Below are positions 34,518 through 47,535 of a stretch of DNA of 64,000 bases, one piece after another. This DNA comes from Mesotaenium endlicherianum (Eukaryota; Streptophyta; Zygnematophyceae; Zygnematales; Mesotaeniaceae): NCBI GenBank assembly GCA_009602735.1, contig WELA01005791.1, positions 292,624 to 356,623 of the forward strand, given 5' to 3'. The notes under the pieces are model-generated. The model searched no databases. It saw only the letters and a list, made by a program, of their open reading frames with translations, and was not told where the DNA came from. The position numbers were made by a program, and so were the translations under genes. Each line of letters opens with the position of its first letter. Within the stretch, counting starts at the first letter, position 1.

Positions 34518-34913
34518 TTATGTTAAAGAAAAAATTTTCCAGGAGAGGCAAACTTTTGTGCAATTGCGACAACGCATTGGTTTACAGTGGTGATTTTGCA
34601 CTCGAAAATTATTTATCACCCTTTTCAAGGCTTCTTCAGCCGACACCATTGGCCGTGACGAATACGTTGTCACCATCGCTGCCAGGCCTTTGCTTGTCCC
34701 CACAGTGACCTTATACCTGTCACATACGTGTCGGGTGCTGCAATCGAGTACTTGAGCAACACATGGAGTCTCTGGAAAGATTGCACGATAAAAAACAACG
34801 TCGTCACCTGCCTTAATTTTGGCTTTATACCAAGGCTCACACTAAAAGTGGCTCGAAATATAATTACATCCACGGCAACAGTTTTGACAGCTCGACTACG
34901 TGTGGGACCTCGA
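34518..34913. other. GC-richer pocket at the left edge of element D
   Basis: About 400 bases of balanced composition inside the AT-rich island, directly left of element D. Short open frames exist on both strands (up to 68 codons) but none is recognisable. The sequence continues to the right of D at 41594-41880, so D inserted into this pocket. Confidence 0.45.
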
Positions 34914-35416
34914 TGTAGTGAAACAGATAGATAAAGTACTTAGTAAAACATAATAGTTTATCTATTCAAGACAAGGATCTTTGAACACAAGTGGTAGCTT
35001 CTTGAAAGAGAGATGGCTTCTTGAAAGTTAATGTATTTCTGGATTTTGGCAAGTACAAGAGTGATTCTGGAATGTCTTTCTATGTTCTAGCTCTTGTTTA
35101 TATACTTGCTACATAAGTAATTTCTAGGAAGGTGTATGTTGATGTGTTGGCACCCAACACATCCCAAAACTTGCCACCTCTTTCTAGAATAATGTACACA
35201 TGTCCTTTTGACCTAAAAATGGCACATCTGACTTTTGCCACATGGAGTTCTTCTAGGTCTTTCCTCTAACTTCGAAAATGCCTTGGAAGGTTCAAAGGAC
35301 ATGAACCAAGTTACTAGAGTACCTATTCACACTTGACTCCACACAATACTACTCCAAATATATTTGAAAACATTAAAATATATGCAAACTAATATATAAT
35401 AACTCAGCTCACTACA
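34914..35416 (-). repeat. 3' LTR of element D
   Basis: 503 bases with TGTAGTG...CACTACA ends (both strands read this because the ends are inverted repeats). Left flank is CTCGA. Confidence 0.95.
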
Positions 35417-36185
35417 TCACCCCCCCCATAGAAAAAGCGACGTCTCGGCGCGTCAAGTCAGGTCGTACACATGTGAAGCAAACTAGTCAACAGCTTCAAG
35501 TCAGATGCCACACATGTGAAGAGGACTAGTCAAAGGCGCCAAGTCAGGTGCTACACATGTAAGGTAGACTAGGCAAGGTCGTGGGTGGTGTGACCTTATT
35601 GGCTAGCCTACTCCTTAATAATAAAGAAAATTGTACAAGTTGGCCCAGAATCTGCCACAAACTCAAAAATTCATAGCGGCCACAGCACTGCTCCAAATCT
35701 AAAAATTCAAGTGCCAGACGGACCGCGTCGGAGAACTCTACCGGGTCACCAAATTTGAGAGCATTCTAATTTCTGGAGTGTCGTTGAGAGCTGAGAGAGT
35801 AGGCACTCCTCCAAATCTGTGCAGAAACTTCTGAAAATCATAAGTCCTTCTATGCTTCTCCAAATTCTGCAAACTAAGTCTCAAACTGGGCGCTGTAAGA
35901 TGTTCTACCAGAGTCTTGAGTTTCAGAGCATTCCAAGTTCAGGGGAGGGCACAATGTCAGAAGGCATATTCTGCCCTAACAATGCCAGCAGCCTGACCCC
36001 CTTCTACTTAGAGCATCATATCTCTCTCACCAATGCTCCAAATTGAGCAAACTTGGACTCTAAATGACCAGCTACTCATGTACTACAGCCAGATATATTT
36101 TCAGAATTTGTTATGCAAAGACCTATCACCAGTAGTTGTTTGAGTTTTCTGTCCAAAAATTGCGAGATGGGAAGAGTGACTAATG
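35417..36185 (-). other. 3' UTR and purine tract of element D
   Basis: Begins next to the LTR with a C-rich run on the + strand (purine tract on the minus strand), then the three CACATGTG-containing repeats, then non-coding sequence up to the pol stop. Same layout as in A. Confidence 0.8.
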
Positions 36186-39100
36186 TCAATTTTTCCTCTT
36201 TCTTGTTCTTGCAAGCTGCCTCCAAGGGGTCTTCTGCTGCTTCTTGATGGTGGCAGGGTGCCTCCCTGAAGTCTTCGGGCTTTTAGTAGAGAGACTTGGG
36301 ATTGGTCCAAGATGGGGGTTGGCGGCATGGAAGCGCTTCAACTTTCTCTGAACTTTGTCAAGGTAGTGCGCCGCCACCCAACTATTCTCCGAATCTGGAT
36401 ATCCTTTCCACTTGATCAAGTATTGCTGCTGTCTCCTAAAATTTCTCATAGCCACTATGTCTTCCGCTTCGTACTCCAAATGATCATCCACTATTGTTGG
36501 GGCTGGTGGGGTTGTCACACGTCCTGGGAACTTGTTGTCGGGTTGCACATATGGCTTGAAGAGGGAAGCGTGGAATACGGGGTCGATGTGCATAGTCTGG
36601 GGAAGTTCTAGCTTGAAAGCAACGGGGTTGACTTGCTGGATAATCTTGAAGGGTCCCAAATACTTGGGAGAGAACTTGCTGCCGGCAGGCCTGTTGTTCA
36701 GGGAAATGTTCTTGGATGATAGTAACACGTTGTCACCCACTCTGTACGTAATTTCTCTTCTGGATCTGTTCGCCACTCTTGCTTGAGCATCTTGCGCGTG
36801 TTGTAGAGCTTTCTTCGCTGCTGTAAGGGCTGCTTCTAATGTCTCCATAAAATCTGTGGCTGCAGGTACTTCATCATGGCCAGCCGTGAAGCTCAGTGGC
36901 GTGGTCGGATGGAAGCCATAGTTGAGGAAGAATGGGGACTCTTGGGTAGAGGCCTGCGTAGTGTTGTTGTAGGCAAACTCGAGGGGGGTCAAGTACATGT
37001 CCCAGTCTTGCTCGAGGGTAGACACGTAGGCCTTTAGAGAGGTCTTTAGGGTACGATTCATACGCTCGGTTTGCCCATCTGATTGTGGGTGGTAGGCAGT
37101 AGACATATCCAGCGATGTACCCAAGTTCTTGAAGAGATTTTTCCAGAAATGGCTTGTGAATCTTGGATCTCTATCTGACACAATTCTTGATGGTAGTCCA
37201 TGGAGTCGGAAGATGTTGTCAAAGATGAGTCTTGCAAGTTGTGGTGCTGTAGCCTTAGTCGTCGTGGGAATAAAATGAGCCATCTTGGTAAGTCTGTCCA
37301 CCGCCGTGAGTATTGCATTATGGCCTCGAGGTGTCACGGGCAAGTCCACGATAAGGTCCATTGAGATGTCCGTCCATTGTCTTTCGGGGATTGGTAGTGG
37401 TTGGAGGAGTCCTCCCGCCTTTTGCGATGATGGCTTGATTCTTTGGCATGTGTCACAGCTCCTGCAGTACTCCTTGACTTGCTTAGACATGCCTGGCCAA
37501 CAATAAGTCCTAGCTAGAACGCCCGTGGTCCTTAGGATTCCAAAGTGTCCTCCAAGAGGGTTGTCGTGTGCTTCTCGTAGAAGCAAGAGCCGGAGGTCTA
37601 AGTCATTAGGAACACATCTCTGGCCCGTATCTTGCCTCACCCAATAATTGCCTTCTTGCTTCTTGCATGGGTCCAAGGCTGCTTCTCCGTTCTTGTAGTA
37701 AGGGTCTCTTTCATAGGCGGCTGAAAATCGAGCTTCCAGATCTGTCTTCAGGGATACCATCACTGCATTTAATTGCAGTCTTGAGAGGGGGTCAGCCGGG
37801 TTTGTCTTGCCGGGCTGGTACTGAATCGTGATGTTGTATTGTTGCAAGTATCCGCTCCATCTTGCTTGTCTCCTTGAGAGATACGGCTGCGTTTGGAGGT
37901 GCTTTAACGCCTCGTGGTCCGTGGTGACCAGTACTTTGCGTCCTTCAACGTAGCAGCGCCAAACCTTCAAGGCATGTACAATCGCCAATGCCTCTCGCTC
38001 CGTGGTTGTATAATTTTGCTCGGCTGGATTTAGCTTCCTTGACTCGTAGGCGATGGGCTGCAGTCCCTTGCCTTGGTCTTGAAGCAGGATTGCTCCTATT
38101 GCATAGGAAGATGCATCGGTGATGACGTGGAAGGGCCAATCTGGGTTTGGACTTGGGAGTGTGAGCACCGGGGATGTGGTCAATCTTCGCTTTAACTCTT
38201 GAAATGCCTCTTCCTCTTTCTCGGTCCATGTATATAGCCTGTCCTTCTTGAGTAGATCTGTCAGGGGGGCTGCTATGTGCGAGAAGCCTTGGATGAATTT
38301 TCTGTACCAATTGGCAAATCCCAAGAATGACTGGAGTTCTTTCTTGGTCGTGGGGGTTGGCCATTCCTCCACCACCGTGGTCTTCTTGGGGTCTATCTTG
38401 ATGCCATCAGCAGTCACGTGGAGACCTAGGAACTCCACTTCTTGTTTGGCAAACTCGCATTTTGACTCCTTCGCAAACAGCTTGTTTTGCTTCAATACTT
38501 CAAGGACTTCTTTCAAGTGTCTCGCATGCTCTTCAAGGGTCTTGCTGTAGATAAGGATGTCATCGATGAATACCACCACAAATCTGTCCAACATGGGCTG
38601 AAATATGGTGTTCATCATAGTCATGAAAGTTGCTGGCGCGTTGGTGAGTCCAAATGGCAGGACCATGAACTCAAAATGTCCATATCTTGTCCTGAATGCC
38701 GTCTTCTCTATGTCCGGTTCTGCGATGCGAATCTGGTGGTAGCCGCTCCGTAAGTCAATCTTCGTGAAGTACTTGGCTCCAACCAGCCGGTCCATGAGCT
38801 CATCCATGCGCGGCAGCGGGTATCGATTCTTGATGGTGATCTTGTTGAGGGCGCGATAGTCCACACACATCCTCAAGGTACCATCTTTCTTCTTGACAAA
38901 TAGCACCGGGGCTCCAAATGGCGACTTGCTAGGTCGAATGAAGCCATGCTCCAGTAGCTCCTTGATTTGCTTCTTGACTTCGTCTAGCTCCGTGTATGAC
39001 ATTTTGAACGTAGGCCGAGAGATGGGCTTGCTTCCGGGCTCCAACTCTATCTTGTGGTCTACGAATCTTTTGGGGGGTAGGCCCTTGGGCAATTCCGGGG

Positions 39101-39851
39101 AGAACACTTCTTTGTAGTCCTCTAAGACTTCTTGTATCTCCTTGGGAACGGGGCTGCCTTCTTGACTCTCGATGTCTTTCTTGATGTCTTTTGGCGTGAT
39201 CAAGGCCAAAAGAAGCTCGTGTCCCTTCCTCACAAGTCTCTTGAGTTGGAGGGCGGACAATAGTATCTCGTGTGCCGGCTTCTGGATGTCTTGGGTCTGG
39301 ATATTCTGGATTGCGCGCAAAATACAGATTCTTGAAGTGATGTCATTCTTGATCTTGATAGTACCGGTCCTCCAATCAACTTGGGGGTTGTGCTTGGTCA
39401 ACCAAGGCGTCCCTAGGATGACGTCGTACTTGCCCAATTGCATGGGGGAGAACACTACTCTATCCTTGAAGGACTTGATAGAGAGTGCCAAGGGGTACGT
39501 CTTCTTGGAAGGGGTAGTATAGGAGAATCCATCGGGCATCATAATCTCCTCGTCGTGGTCAAGAGTTCGCATAGTAATACCGTGCTTGGTGGCAAAATCT
39601 GCAGCAATGAAGTTGCCTTGAGCTCCGCTATCCACCAAGATGTGGACCTTCTCTCCTCCAAGGTAACCTCTCAAACTCATTGGGGCTGGAACGTCGTCTT
39701 CAACGGGGGTCTCCACCTCACTTGGCGTGTTGCCTTCTCGTGAAGTGGGTCTTGGGGTGGTAGGCTCCTGGCCTACCGGCGCTGTCCGTTTTTTGACAAC
39801 TTTTTGGGGCATGAAAGTGCACGATGGCCCTTTTCCTTGCAATAAAAGCAT
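36186..39851 (-). CDS. pol: Element D Pol polyprotein with C-terminal chromodomain
   Basis: 1221 residues, the same length as the Pol of element A and differing at only about a dozen residues, most of them in the last 40. Protease (DSGAQG), reverse transcriptase (FIDD), RNase H, integrase (zinc finger, D-D-E core) and chromodomain ([14 protein letters not shown]) are all present in the same order. The frame overlaps the 3' end of gag by 79 bases in the -1 frame. Confidence 0.95.
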   Translation of the reverse strand: MLLLQGKGPSCTFMPQKVVKKRTAPVGQEPTTPRPTSREGNTPSEVETPVEDDVPAPMSLRGYLGGEKVHILVDSGAQGNFIAADFATKHGITMRTLDHDEEIMMPDGFSYTTPSKKTYPLALSIKSFKDRVVFSPMQLGKYDVILGTPWLTKHNPQVDWRTGTIKIKNDITSRICILRAIQNIQTQDIQKPAHEILLSALQLKRLVRKGHELLLALITPKDIKKDIESQEGSPVPKEIQEVLEDYKEVFSPELPKGLPPKRFVDHKIELEPGSKPISRPTFKMSYTELDEVKKQIKELLEHGFIRPSKSPFGAPVLFVKKKDGTLRMCVDYRALNKITIKNRYPLPRMDELMDRLVGAKYFTKIDLRSGYHQIRIAEPDIEKTAFRTRYGHFEFMVLPFGLTNAPATFMTMMNTIFQPMLDRFVVVFIDDILIYSKTLEEHARHLKEVLEVLKQNKLFAKESKCEFAKQEVEFLGLHVTADGIKIDPKKTTVVEEWPTPTTKKELQSFLGFANWYRKFIQGFSHIAAPLTDLLKKDRLYTWTEKEEEAFQELKRRLTTSPVLTLPSPNPDWPFHVITDASSYAIGAILLQDQGKGLQPIAYESRKLNPAEQNYTTTEREALAIVHALKVWRCYVEGRKVLVTTDHEALKHLQTQPYLSRRQARWSGYLQQYNITIQYQPGKTNPADPLSRLQLNAVMVSLKTDLEARFSAAYERDPYYKNGEAALDPCKKQEGNYWVRQDTGQRCVPNDLDLRLLLLREAHDNPLGGHFGILRTTGVLARTYCWPGMSKQVKEYCRSCDTCQRIKPSSQKAGGLLQPLPIPERQWTDISMDLIVDLPVTPRGHNAILTAVDRLTKMAHFIPTTTKATAPQLARLIFDNIFRLHGLPSRIVSDRDPRFTSHFWKNLFKNLGTSLDMSTAYHPQSDGQTERMNRTLKTSLKAYVSTLEQDWDMYLTPLEFAYNNTTQASTQESPFFLNYGFHPTTPLSFTAGHDEVPAATDFMETLEAALTAAKKALQHAQDAQARVANRSRREITYRVGDNVLLSSKNISLNNRPAGSKFSPKYLGPFKIIQQVNPVAFKLELPQTMHIDPVFHASLFKPYVQPDNKFPGRVTTPPAPTIVDDHLEYEAEDIVAMRNFRRQQQYLIKWKGYPDSENSWVAAHYLDKVQRKLKRFHAANPHLGPIPSLSTKSPKTSGRHPATIKKQQKTPWRQLARTRKRKN

Positions 39852-41053
39852 AGTCCAGCCGTCATGAGAGCTTCTTTTTCAGCCGGGGAGAGTCTTGCTT
39901 TCACTCCTTGCTGGTTTCTTGCATCATAAGTGTCATTGGAGGGTCTTCCACTCTTCCGGGCAGCCGCGGGGTCCCTTTTAATAACTCCGATTTCCATGGG
40001 TGTGGGTCCAGATTCGGATGTGGAAGGGGCTGCGTACACCCGCGTCGTCGGTACCCGTGAAGATGAAGGCACGGAGTGCTTGAAATCCAAGGTATCCACC
40101 TTTTGGGCCACTTCAATGATCTTTGAGAAGTCCGTCAAGTCGCGTAACTCCACTTCCTTTGCCACCTTGGGTTTGAGGCCAAAGATGTAGCGGTCAATCT
40201 TCTCCTCGAGAGACATGTTGGGGATCTCAAGAGTGAGGGCGTGAAATCTGGATGTATACTCTTGAACGGACGTCGTTTGCTTGAGATGGTGGAGCTTTCC
40301 TCGGGCAATCTTCTCCGCATTGATGGGCATGAATTGCTTCTTGAGGGCCTCACGAAAATCTGCCCATCTTGCATATGATGGTGGGGGCTCTTGGCCGAGC
40401 ATGGGGTGCGCCATAGCTTGATATATAGCCGCTTGATAGTTACGCCACCATGATGTTGCTGCTCCTCTAAGTAAGGTAACGGCAAAGGGAACGTAGTCCT
40501 CCTCGGGTACTTCAAGGAATGCGAGGTACGTCTCCACTTGGTAGAGCCATAAATTCAGGTTGGCACCTTTCCCGGGGTTGAAAGTGTCGGGTTTGCCGGG
40601 CTTGATGAGTTTCCTTGCTCTCGTTGGCTCTTGTGGAGGCGCTTGAGCCGGGGCTGGATTTTGAGCATTGCTCGCAATAGGGGCAACCATGGCAGCCATA
40701 GCTTCTCTTGACGCTTGCACGGTTGCTTCATAGGTGGCCAAGCCCACTTGGTTGTGGACGGTCATTAGGAAGGCTGCCCACTCATTTGCGGGAACTCCTT
40801 GTGGTGGGGTCAACTTTGCTATAGCGGCTGCCACGGGATTTGACGGTGCTCCTCCTTGTGGTGCTTCTTGTTGTTGGAGATTTCCTTGAGTAGGCTCTCC
40901 CATCGACGCTGGAGGAGGGTGTGCTCCTCCTTGTGGTGCTTCTTGTTGTTGCAGATTTTCTTGAGTGGGCTCTCCCATCGGCGCTGGAGGAGGGTGTCTT
41001 GGAGAGGAAGGGCTTCCTTCGAAAGCTTGCTGTTGGTCTTGAGGATCGGCCAT
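39773..41053 (-). CDS. gag: Element D Gag polyprotein
   Basis: 426 residues, nearly identical to Gag of element A, including the duplicated Pro/Gln-rich unit at the N-terminus, the capsid domain and the zinc knuckle [14 protein letters not shown]. It starts 24 bases inside the primer site. Confidence 0.93.
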   Translation of the reverse strand: MADPQDQQQAFEGSPSSPRHPPPAPMGEPTQENLQQQEAPQGGAHPPPASMGEPTQGNLQQQEAPQGGAPSNPVAAAIAKLTPPQGVPANEWAAFLMTVHNQVGLATYEATVQASREAMAAMVAPIASNAQNPAPAQAPPQEPTRARKLIKPGKPDTFNPGKGANLNLWLYQVETYLAFLEVPEEDYVPFAVTLLRGAATSWWRNYQAAIYQAMAHPMLGQEPPPSYARWADFREALKKQFMPINAEKIARGKLHHLKQTTSVQEYTSRFHALTLEIPNMSLEEKIDRYIFGLKPKVAKEVELRDLTDFSKIIEVAQKVDTLDFKHSVPSSSRVPTTRVYAAPSTSESGPTPMEIGVIKRDPAAARKSGRPSNDTYDARNQQGVKARLSPAEKEALMTAGLCFYCKEKGHRALSCPKKLSKNGQRR

Positions 41054-41077
41054 CTTCTTGTGCTACCAAAGTGCCTA

Positions 41078-41089
41078 GCTCCGATACCA
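41078..41089 (-). other. Primer-binding site of element D
   Basis: The minus strand reads TGGTATCGGAGC one base from the 5' LTR, identical to that of element A. Confidence 0.9.
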
Positions 41090-41090
41090 C

Positions 41091-41593
41091 TGTAGTGAAA
41101 CAGATAGATAAAGTACTTAGTAAAACAGAATACTTTATCTATTCAAGACAAGGATCTTTGAACACAAGTGGTAGCTTCTTGAAAGAGAGATGGCTTCTTG
41201 AAAGTTAATATATTTCTGGATTTTGGCAAGTACAAGAGTGATTCTGGAATGTCTTTCTATGTTCTAGCTCTTGTTTATATACTTGCTACATAAGTAATTT
41301 CTAGGAAGGTGTATGTTGATGTGTTGGCACCCAACACATCCCAAAACTTGCCACCTCTTTCTAGAATAATGTACACATGTCCTTTAAATCTAAAAATGGC
41401 ACATGTGACTTTTGCCACATGGAGTTCTTCTAGGTCTTTCCTCTAACTTCGAAAATGCCTTGGAAGGTTTAAAGGACATGAACCAAGTTACTAGAGTACC
41501 TATTCACACTTGACTCCACACAATACTACTCCAAATATATTTGAAAACATTAAAATATATGCAAACTAATATATAATAACTCAAATCACTACA
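41091..41593 (-). repeat. 5' LTR of element D
   Basis: 503 bases, followed on the right by the target duplication CTCGA. Confidence 0.95.
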
Positions 41594-43814
41594 CTCGAAA
41601 TCTAAAGAAGTAAATGCTGGCATCAAAAGCTGCGCAAGCACTCATTCAAGGGGAGTGGGAGAGAGGCGTTGCTGCCTACGGAAAGCGAACCTTCGTATAG
41701 AGCGTAAGTTCAAATCGGCCAATATGGCGGGGTGGGATTTTTTCTTACGCGCAATATACGAATGAGCCAAGTCGGCCTGGCATGTAAAGCCAAAGATTGA
41801 CAATTTGTGACACTTGCGCTGCTTGCGTGCAGCTGTTGACGTCACATTCAACAAAATTGACAATTTGCCAAACAAAACCAAACATCACATTATAATAAAT
41901 TGAGTGATTTTTTAAATAAAATTAATTTTTCATATTTGTAAATATGTGTGATAAATATTTTGCAATTTCAGAAAATGCGTATTTAAATTATAATATTACT
42001 AACTTAATATTTTAATCAATTTTCGTTACATGTTTATATATATGTTAAAAATAACATGTACACGTTTACACGTACACAATGTATCATTATTTGACATGTT
42101 AAAAAAACAAGTGATCACATATATATTAATAAATATTCTATTTTATAGTATAATGAGATCTAAATACATAATAAATAATATATTATTATTGATATATTTT
42201 TTAAATTCATGTATTTAGACATATTTATTAACATAAACTATAATAAATTTTAGAAGATAAATGAACTTATTAAAATTTATATCAAATCTTAAGTAAAAAA
42301 TTAAAAATTTGTATTTTAATAATTATTATTATCATATTCTTCAATTTTTTATCATGTTATTTTAGGTTAAAATCCACCTCTTATTAAATACCGTGGGACA
42401 TTAATTTGGATCCAATAATTTCAAGCTGTATAAAATAAAAGGTCTAAAAGGCAACTAAATAATTCAAGTAGAATCGAGCAAAAACAGATAGTCAAAGAGC
42501 TGATCACAATTTTTTTAGGAAACAATTCACATTCTATTTTATGAATTTTATTTTTTACACTCTTATGTAATTTGATATTTGAGTTGTCTCTTATGTGCAT
42601 AGTAATATTTTTTAAATATTCTTTAAAATTAATATTTTACATATGATAAAAAAAATTTAAATGTTTTTTAATATTCTTACAATATATATATAAGTATGTA
42701 TGTTCTAGTCAATGTAATCATGTATTGCTCAAGCTCGAGTGCGTCTCCGTACAAGGTGTGTAAGACTGCATCCATTTTTGTGTAAAGTGTGTAAAATTGA
42801 TGTTGAAATTCAATTGATCACATTCAGCAAGGAACGTCATTAATCAAGCGCAGGCTTGCATCCGTCTTCATATAAAATGTGTAGGACAAATATTCAAATT
42901 CAAATTCAAATGTGAACACTTCGTTTTCATGCCAATTGGACTTACAAGAACACATTGCAGGTCTACAATTTCTCACATTCCACGAGATCCATTCTCACTA
43001 ATTAAGTATGATTAAGTGAAACATGGACAAAATGACACACTAGAAGTGTAAATTTACTAACTTACTGATTGCGTGGTAGTTAAATTGCATTGTAAATACA
43101 CGAAAAATATGCTTAATAAAATATTAAACAGAACAAAAAGAAAAATTGGCACGTGATTCTCGTTCATGGTAAAATTATGAGTTTTAACTTTTTTCAAAAA
43201 GAAAAACTGAAACTTTCACTTGCCACAATTTACCTGAAATTTTGGATGTTTACAAAGTTTCTAAAATTTTGTGATTAGAAAAAATCTTAACAGACAATTG
43301 TGTAAGTCGCATGTGACAATAGTCACTATCATGACTTACGACAAAAAAATTATTCATTAATTTTTTAATATCTGTTTTAATTTACCTTTTAAAATTTATA
43401 TGAATTTTTTCATAATTATACTAATATCACATGTTTTAAAGCAAAAAATTGCACAACAAAAAATATTACAATAAAAGTAATAGTGTAAATTGTTTTTTGG
43501 TATTTTTTTATTTGCACATTGTTTATAAGTATTAGCAACATACAAGACACAGTAGCGACAAAAATGATAAAAAATAAGGCAATGGAAGACAAGGAAACAG
43601 TTTAAAAGCACAGAGAACAGCAATAAAAAGACAAATGCAGGAGTATCAACAAAGATAACAGCAGCATAAAAAACGAGGAATAATGATGAAAGGGAAAAGA
43701 AATACAACAACAATAGAATGAACAGTTGCACACCTTTGAAATTTATTAATATGTAATATTAAAAAACGTTCACAAAAATTAGAATGATTTTATCAAGATA
43801 AACAAGAAAATATG

Positions 43815-44240
43815 AAATAAAAAATATGGCGTAAAAGATTATTTTAAATTCACACACAATTTAGAAATAAGTGTTTTTCGCTCGTCTTTAATTTCATTTA
43901 CAGATAACAATACGAACCAATTTGACGTAAATATCAAACGTTAAACACTTTTCAAATATTTTATGATTTTCATCAAAAAAACAAATGCAAAAGTATCAGC
44001 AAGAATAAAATGAATAATTACAGAAAACGTAGAAATTCACCAATATGTGGTAATAAAAAGAATTACAAAATTGAAGTGTTTGTTGGATTAAACAAAAAGA
44101 TATGAAATTAAAGTTATGATTTAAAAGATAAATTTAAATTCATACATGATCTAGAAGTCTTTAATCTCATTTATAGAGATCAATACGGACCAATTTAATG
44201 TAAATTTTAAACGTTGTACACTTTTTAAATATTTTATGCT
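43815..44240 (+). repeat. Tandem pair with ~285-bp period
   Basis: Copies at about 43815-43970 and 44103-44240 share the order (T)AAAAGAT-A-TTTAAATTCA, CTTTAAT(T/C)TCATTTA, AATACG(A/G)ACCAATTT and TTTTCAAATATTTTATG-like words. Old, moderately diverged. Confidence 0.75.
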
Positions 44241-45782
44241 TTTTTTACGTTAATAATTGAATCCAGACAAAAATTGACAAAATAGAAATTCTATCAAATG
44301 ATTGTAAAAGTATCTTTTCTTGCTTTGTGTCATTTTATTGTGACGTATGAAAAATGTCTGAATTTTCTGTTACTTGATAAACACTTAAATGCGACTTTTT
44401 TATGCATCTGGAAGACAATTCTTAAATATTTATTGGAAAATATTAATTTTGTCAATAATAAAAATAAAAATTTGACGAAAAAACAATAACAGTGATCACG
44501 CAGACAACGGTCTACTTTAAGCAATTTTTAGCGGTCAATTTCATCTTCAAATTTCAGCATTATGTAACACTTGGACACAGTTTGCATAATTGGATTGCAT
44601 ATTTACATATAAGTACATAAAAAATAAATTTGTGATAATTTTTCTATTTTGACTAAATGTTTTACCATGTGTACTTGTGTCAAAGTTTAATTTCGAAATA
44701 GATTATCAAGAAATAATGTATTTTATGTTTAGTTTTTGTAGAATATATTTACAGCAAAATTTTTATATATATTTGTCTTGTGATATATTAATTTATTATA
44801 AAAAACATTAATAAAAATTTAGTTATCTTACAAATACTGATATTCAAAAATAACATCAAAAAATTACGTACGTTATATTCGCATACGCAACTCGTACATT
44901 GTTTGGAAATTATTCTGAAATATTATATCTAGCATTAAATATAAATTATTTTTATTAGTATTGGTATATAAAGTTGGTTAAATACAATATTTGTATCAAT
45001 AATTTTATTTTATTAATTTGAATCACTCATATTTTATATTGATGATTATTCAGAAGTAAAAAGATTTAACATTAGATTTACCTTATAATTTTATATAAAT
45101 AGTATATAATTTATTGTTTAATTTATAAAAAATTTAATTTTTTAAATTTAAGAATTTGTTATCTCATATTGTTTGTAAACGTATTTGTCATAAAATATTT
45201 TATTATTGAAGTTTTTATATAAAATTTATTGAATAGGATTTTATGCAAATATTTGACATCTTTTGATAATTCAATCATTAACATTCTATGTTAATGATCA
45301 CTTAAAAATTATTCATATTTCCATGTTTTCATTCCAATTACTTGAAAAAATGTACTATTTATATATAATTGTAACGTATATATATATAACGTCCGAACAT
45401 GTACGTTACAACTATATACAAATAGTACGGTTTTTGAAATACTTCCAATAAAAATAACACAAAAAAGTTCTAAGTCAAATTTAAAATTATTAATATATTC
45501 TTTTTTTATATTAAATTATCAATCGTTTTTTAATTTTGATTGTTTGTGTATGTATACCTGTCATGAAAATGTTTTAATAAAGTAAACAGTGTCTTGACAG
45601 TAAATTACGTTTTTAACAATTTGACTAATTTTATGTGATTCTTGATTTACATTTTTGATGATTAAAAAAATAATTAATTTGTTAAGTTCAAAACTTTTTA
45701 TAAAGTTTGATGTTGAAAATAATAATTTTTAGATAATTGCTACAACATTAATTTTGGCATGAATGTATCAACTTAAATCTGA

Positions 45783-45975
45783 ACTCCATTTAACGAGTAA
45801 ACATCTTGTCATTGCGCCTGACTGTTGTTGTTTGTCCGTTGCACCCGACGGTCTAATTCAGTTTGGAGCAAATATGTATTATAAAAAAGAAAATTTGCGA
45901 CATTTAAAATGGCATCTCGTTATCGCGCCTGACTGCTGCTGGTTGTCCGTTGCACCCGACGGTTTGATTAAGTCT
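45783..45975 (+). repeat. Tandem pair with ~106-bp period and GC-rich core
   Basis: The core CCTGACTG(T/C)TG(T/C)TG and TTGTCCGTTGCACCCGACGG occurs twice, each time after CATCT(T/C)GT(C/T)AT. The core is far better kept and richer in GC than its surroundings. Confidence 0.85.
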
Positions 45976-46429
45976 TGAACAAAAATATCATGTGAATAAG
46001 AAATATTGTGACATTTTAAACGACGTTTGATAAATGGATAGTTTAAATACTACATTTGTATATTTCGACAGTGATATTACAACACGGCAAAACAAATCGT
46101 GACAAAAAATATAGCAGAATAAATTTGCGTATTTTTTCACATTTAAATATCGATCAAATTAAGTTAAAAACAAGTTTGTGATAGCCATTTCTCGCTCGAT
46201 GATTGTCTTTCTGATCTCAAAAATACAACATTTGACAATTTGAATTGATCAAATCAAATTACTTACATCTAAATGTCTTTGATTTAACGTTGTAATATCA
46301 CGTGTTAAAAAGTTTGATGTTTGAAACATAAAAAATTTTAAATTTTATTTCAACATCATAATTTTTCTCGAAAGTTACAAACGAGATATCTGGAGTAAAA
46401 AAATACCAAGAGGCGATAAATTGACGAGA

Positions 46430-46930
46430 CATAATGTGTATGGTTTAATCATATGTTGGATACATTTGATTACAAGTTGAATTTTAATTATTTCTCAATA
46501 ATGAGATGATAAAAAATAAAATACTAAGATACACACAGGAATCGTGCTTATCATTTTGAACATGCAAAGTAATTCACATACATTCAATTATAGGTTAAAT
46601 TTTAAGTTTTTTTTAACTATGAAACAATGAAAAAATATAAAAACGAGACACACAATAAATAGTCGTGCTTAGTATTTTCAACATGCACAATAGCTTCATG
46701 ACCTTCTTCATTATAAAATTTTGTTTGTTTTTGAAATATTGATACTTTCATTGTTTGGTTGTGTGATGTATGTTTTGTTTTTTAATAAAAATTTATATTA
46801 AAGTCAAGACCTTGTAATCAGTGATAATATTATTAACCAAAATTTATATATGAAGATCTTTTATGTAAGATTGAAGAATGTATTTTTTGGAAATATTGGC
46901 ACTTTCATTTTTGTCATTTTTTTATTGTGT
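46430..46930 (-). repeat. Repeat unit R2, right inverted arm
   Basis: Reverse complement of 31400-31900 at about nine tenths identity by eye. Within and right of it (to about 47050) is a roughly 165-190-bp tandem repeat with ATATTG(A/G)(T/C)ACTTTCAT and GTGTGAT words. Confidence 0.85.
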
Positions 46931-47535
46931 GATACATCTTTAGTTTTTTTTAAATTTGTTACACTAAAGTTAAAAGTTTTTCTTAGTTAAAATACTAATA
47001 AGTGAAATCTATGGATCAATATTTTTTATGTAAAATTGAGGGATGTTGATACCTTCCTGCAAATTGATCACACGACTTCCATTGTTTGTGCAAATTTTTT
47101 GAGTTCCCGTCATTTTTAAAATTTGCTTCTCCCGTCAAATAATTTACATCGTTTTATTTTCGATTAAAAGTAAATCATCTTAATATTTTATTTTATATTT
47201 GTGTTGTGATTATAAAAAATATACTCTAATTTTTGTAGTGGTAATTTTTCAATTCTAAAAAGTGTCAGAATAAGATGTGCTGTCTGAGTTACTCTTTTTG
47301 CTACTTTGCTATCACTAATAATTTATCTGGACGTGTTATCAACAACTTTACATATAAGTGGAACACAAATATTTTTACTAATTACATATTTGTCCATAAA
47401 TTTTAATTTTAAAAGGATGTAATATATTGAATATATATTACTTACAAAGTACGAATATACACACATTGCTTAAAACCTTTGTGAATTGTTCAAGGTAATT
47501 GATAACAACATATTGTATTGTAATTTTAATAAATT

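Larger units (their letters stand above)
22831..34908. repeat. AT-rich island, left part, made of decayed internal duplications
   Basis: About 12 kb of very AT-rich sequence with no open frame above about 110 codons and no motif of any known gene or transposon. Several kinds of self-similarity are visible: a direct pair (23.04-23.33 and 24.50-24.77 kb), tandem pairs (30.88-31.35, 32.47-33.00, 33.96-34.09 kb), and copies inverted in the right part of the island. Small pockets of higher GC lie near 25.97-26.21, 30.19-30.72 and 34.52-34.91 kb. Confidence 0.7.
34914..41593 (-). mobile_element. Element D: whole-looking chromodomain Ty3/gypsy LTR retrotransposon
   Basis: A 6.68-kb sister of element A in minus orientation, inserted in the AT-rich island. 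The target duplication CTCGA is exact (34909-34913 and 41594-41598). LTRs of 503 bases lie at 34914-35416 (3') and 41091-41593 (5'). The primer site is at 41078-41089 and the purine tract begins at 35417. Gag and pol are uninterrupted and the same length as in A, with only a few amino-acid differences. LTRs differ at about ten positions by eye (about 2%), so it is recent. It looks whole. Confidence 0.96.
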
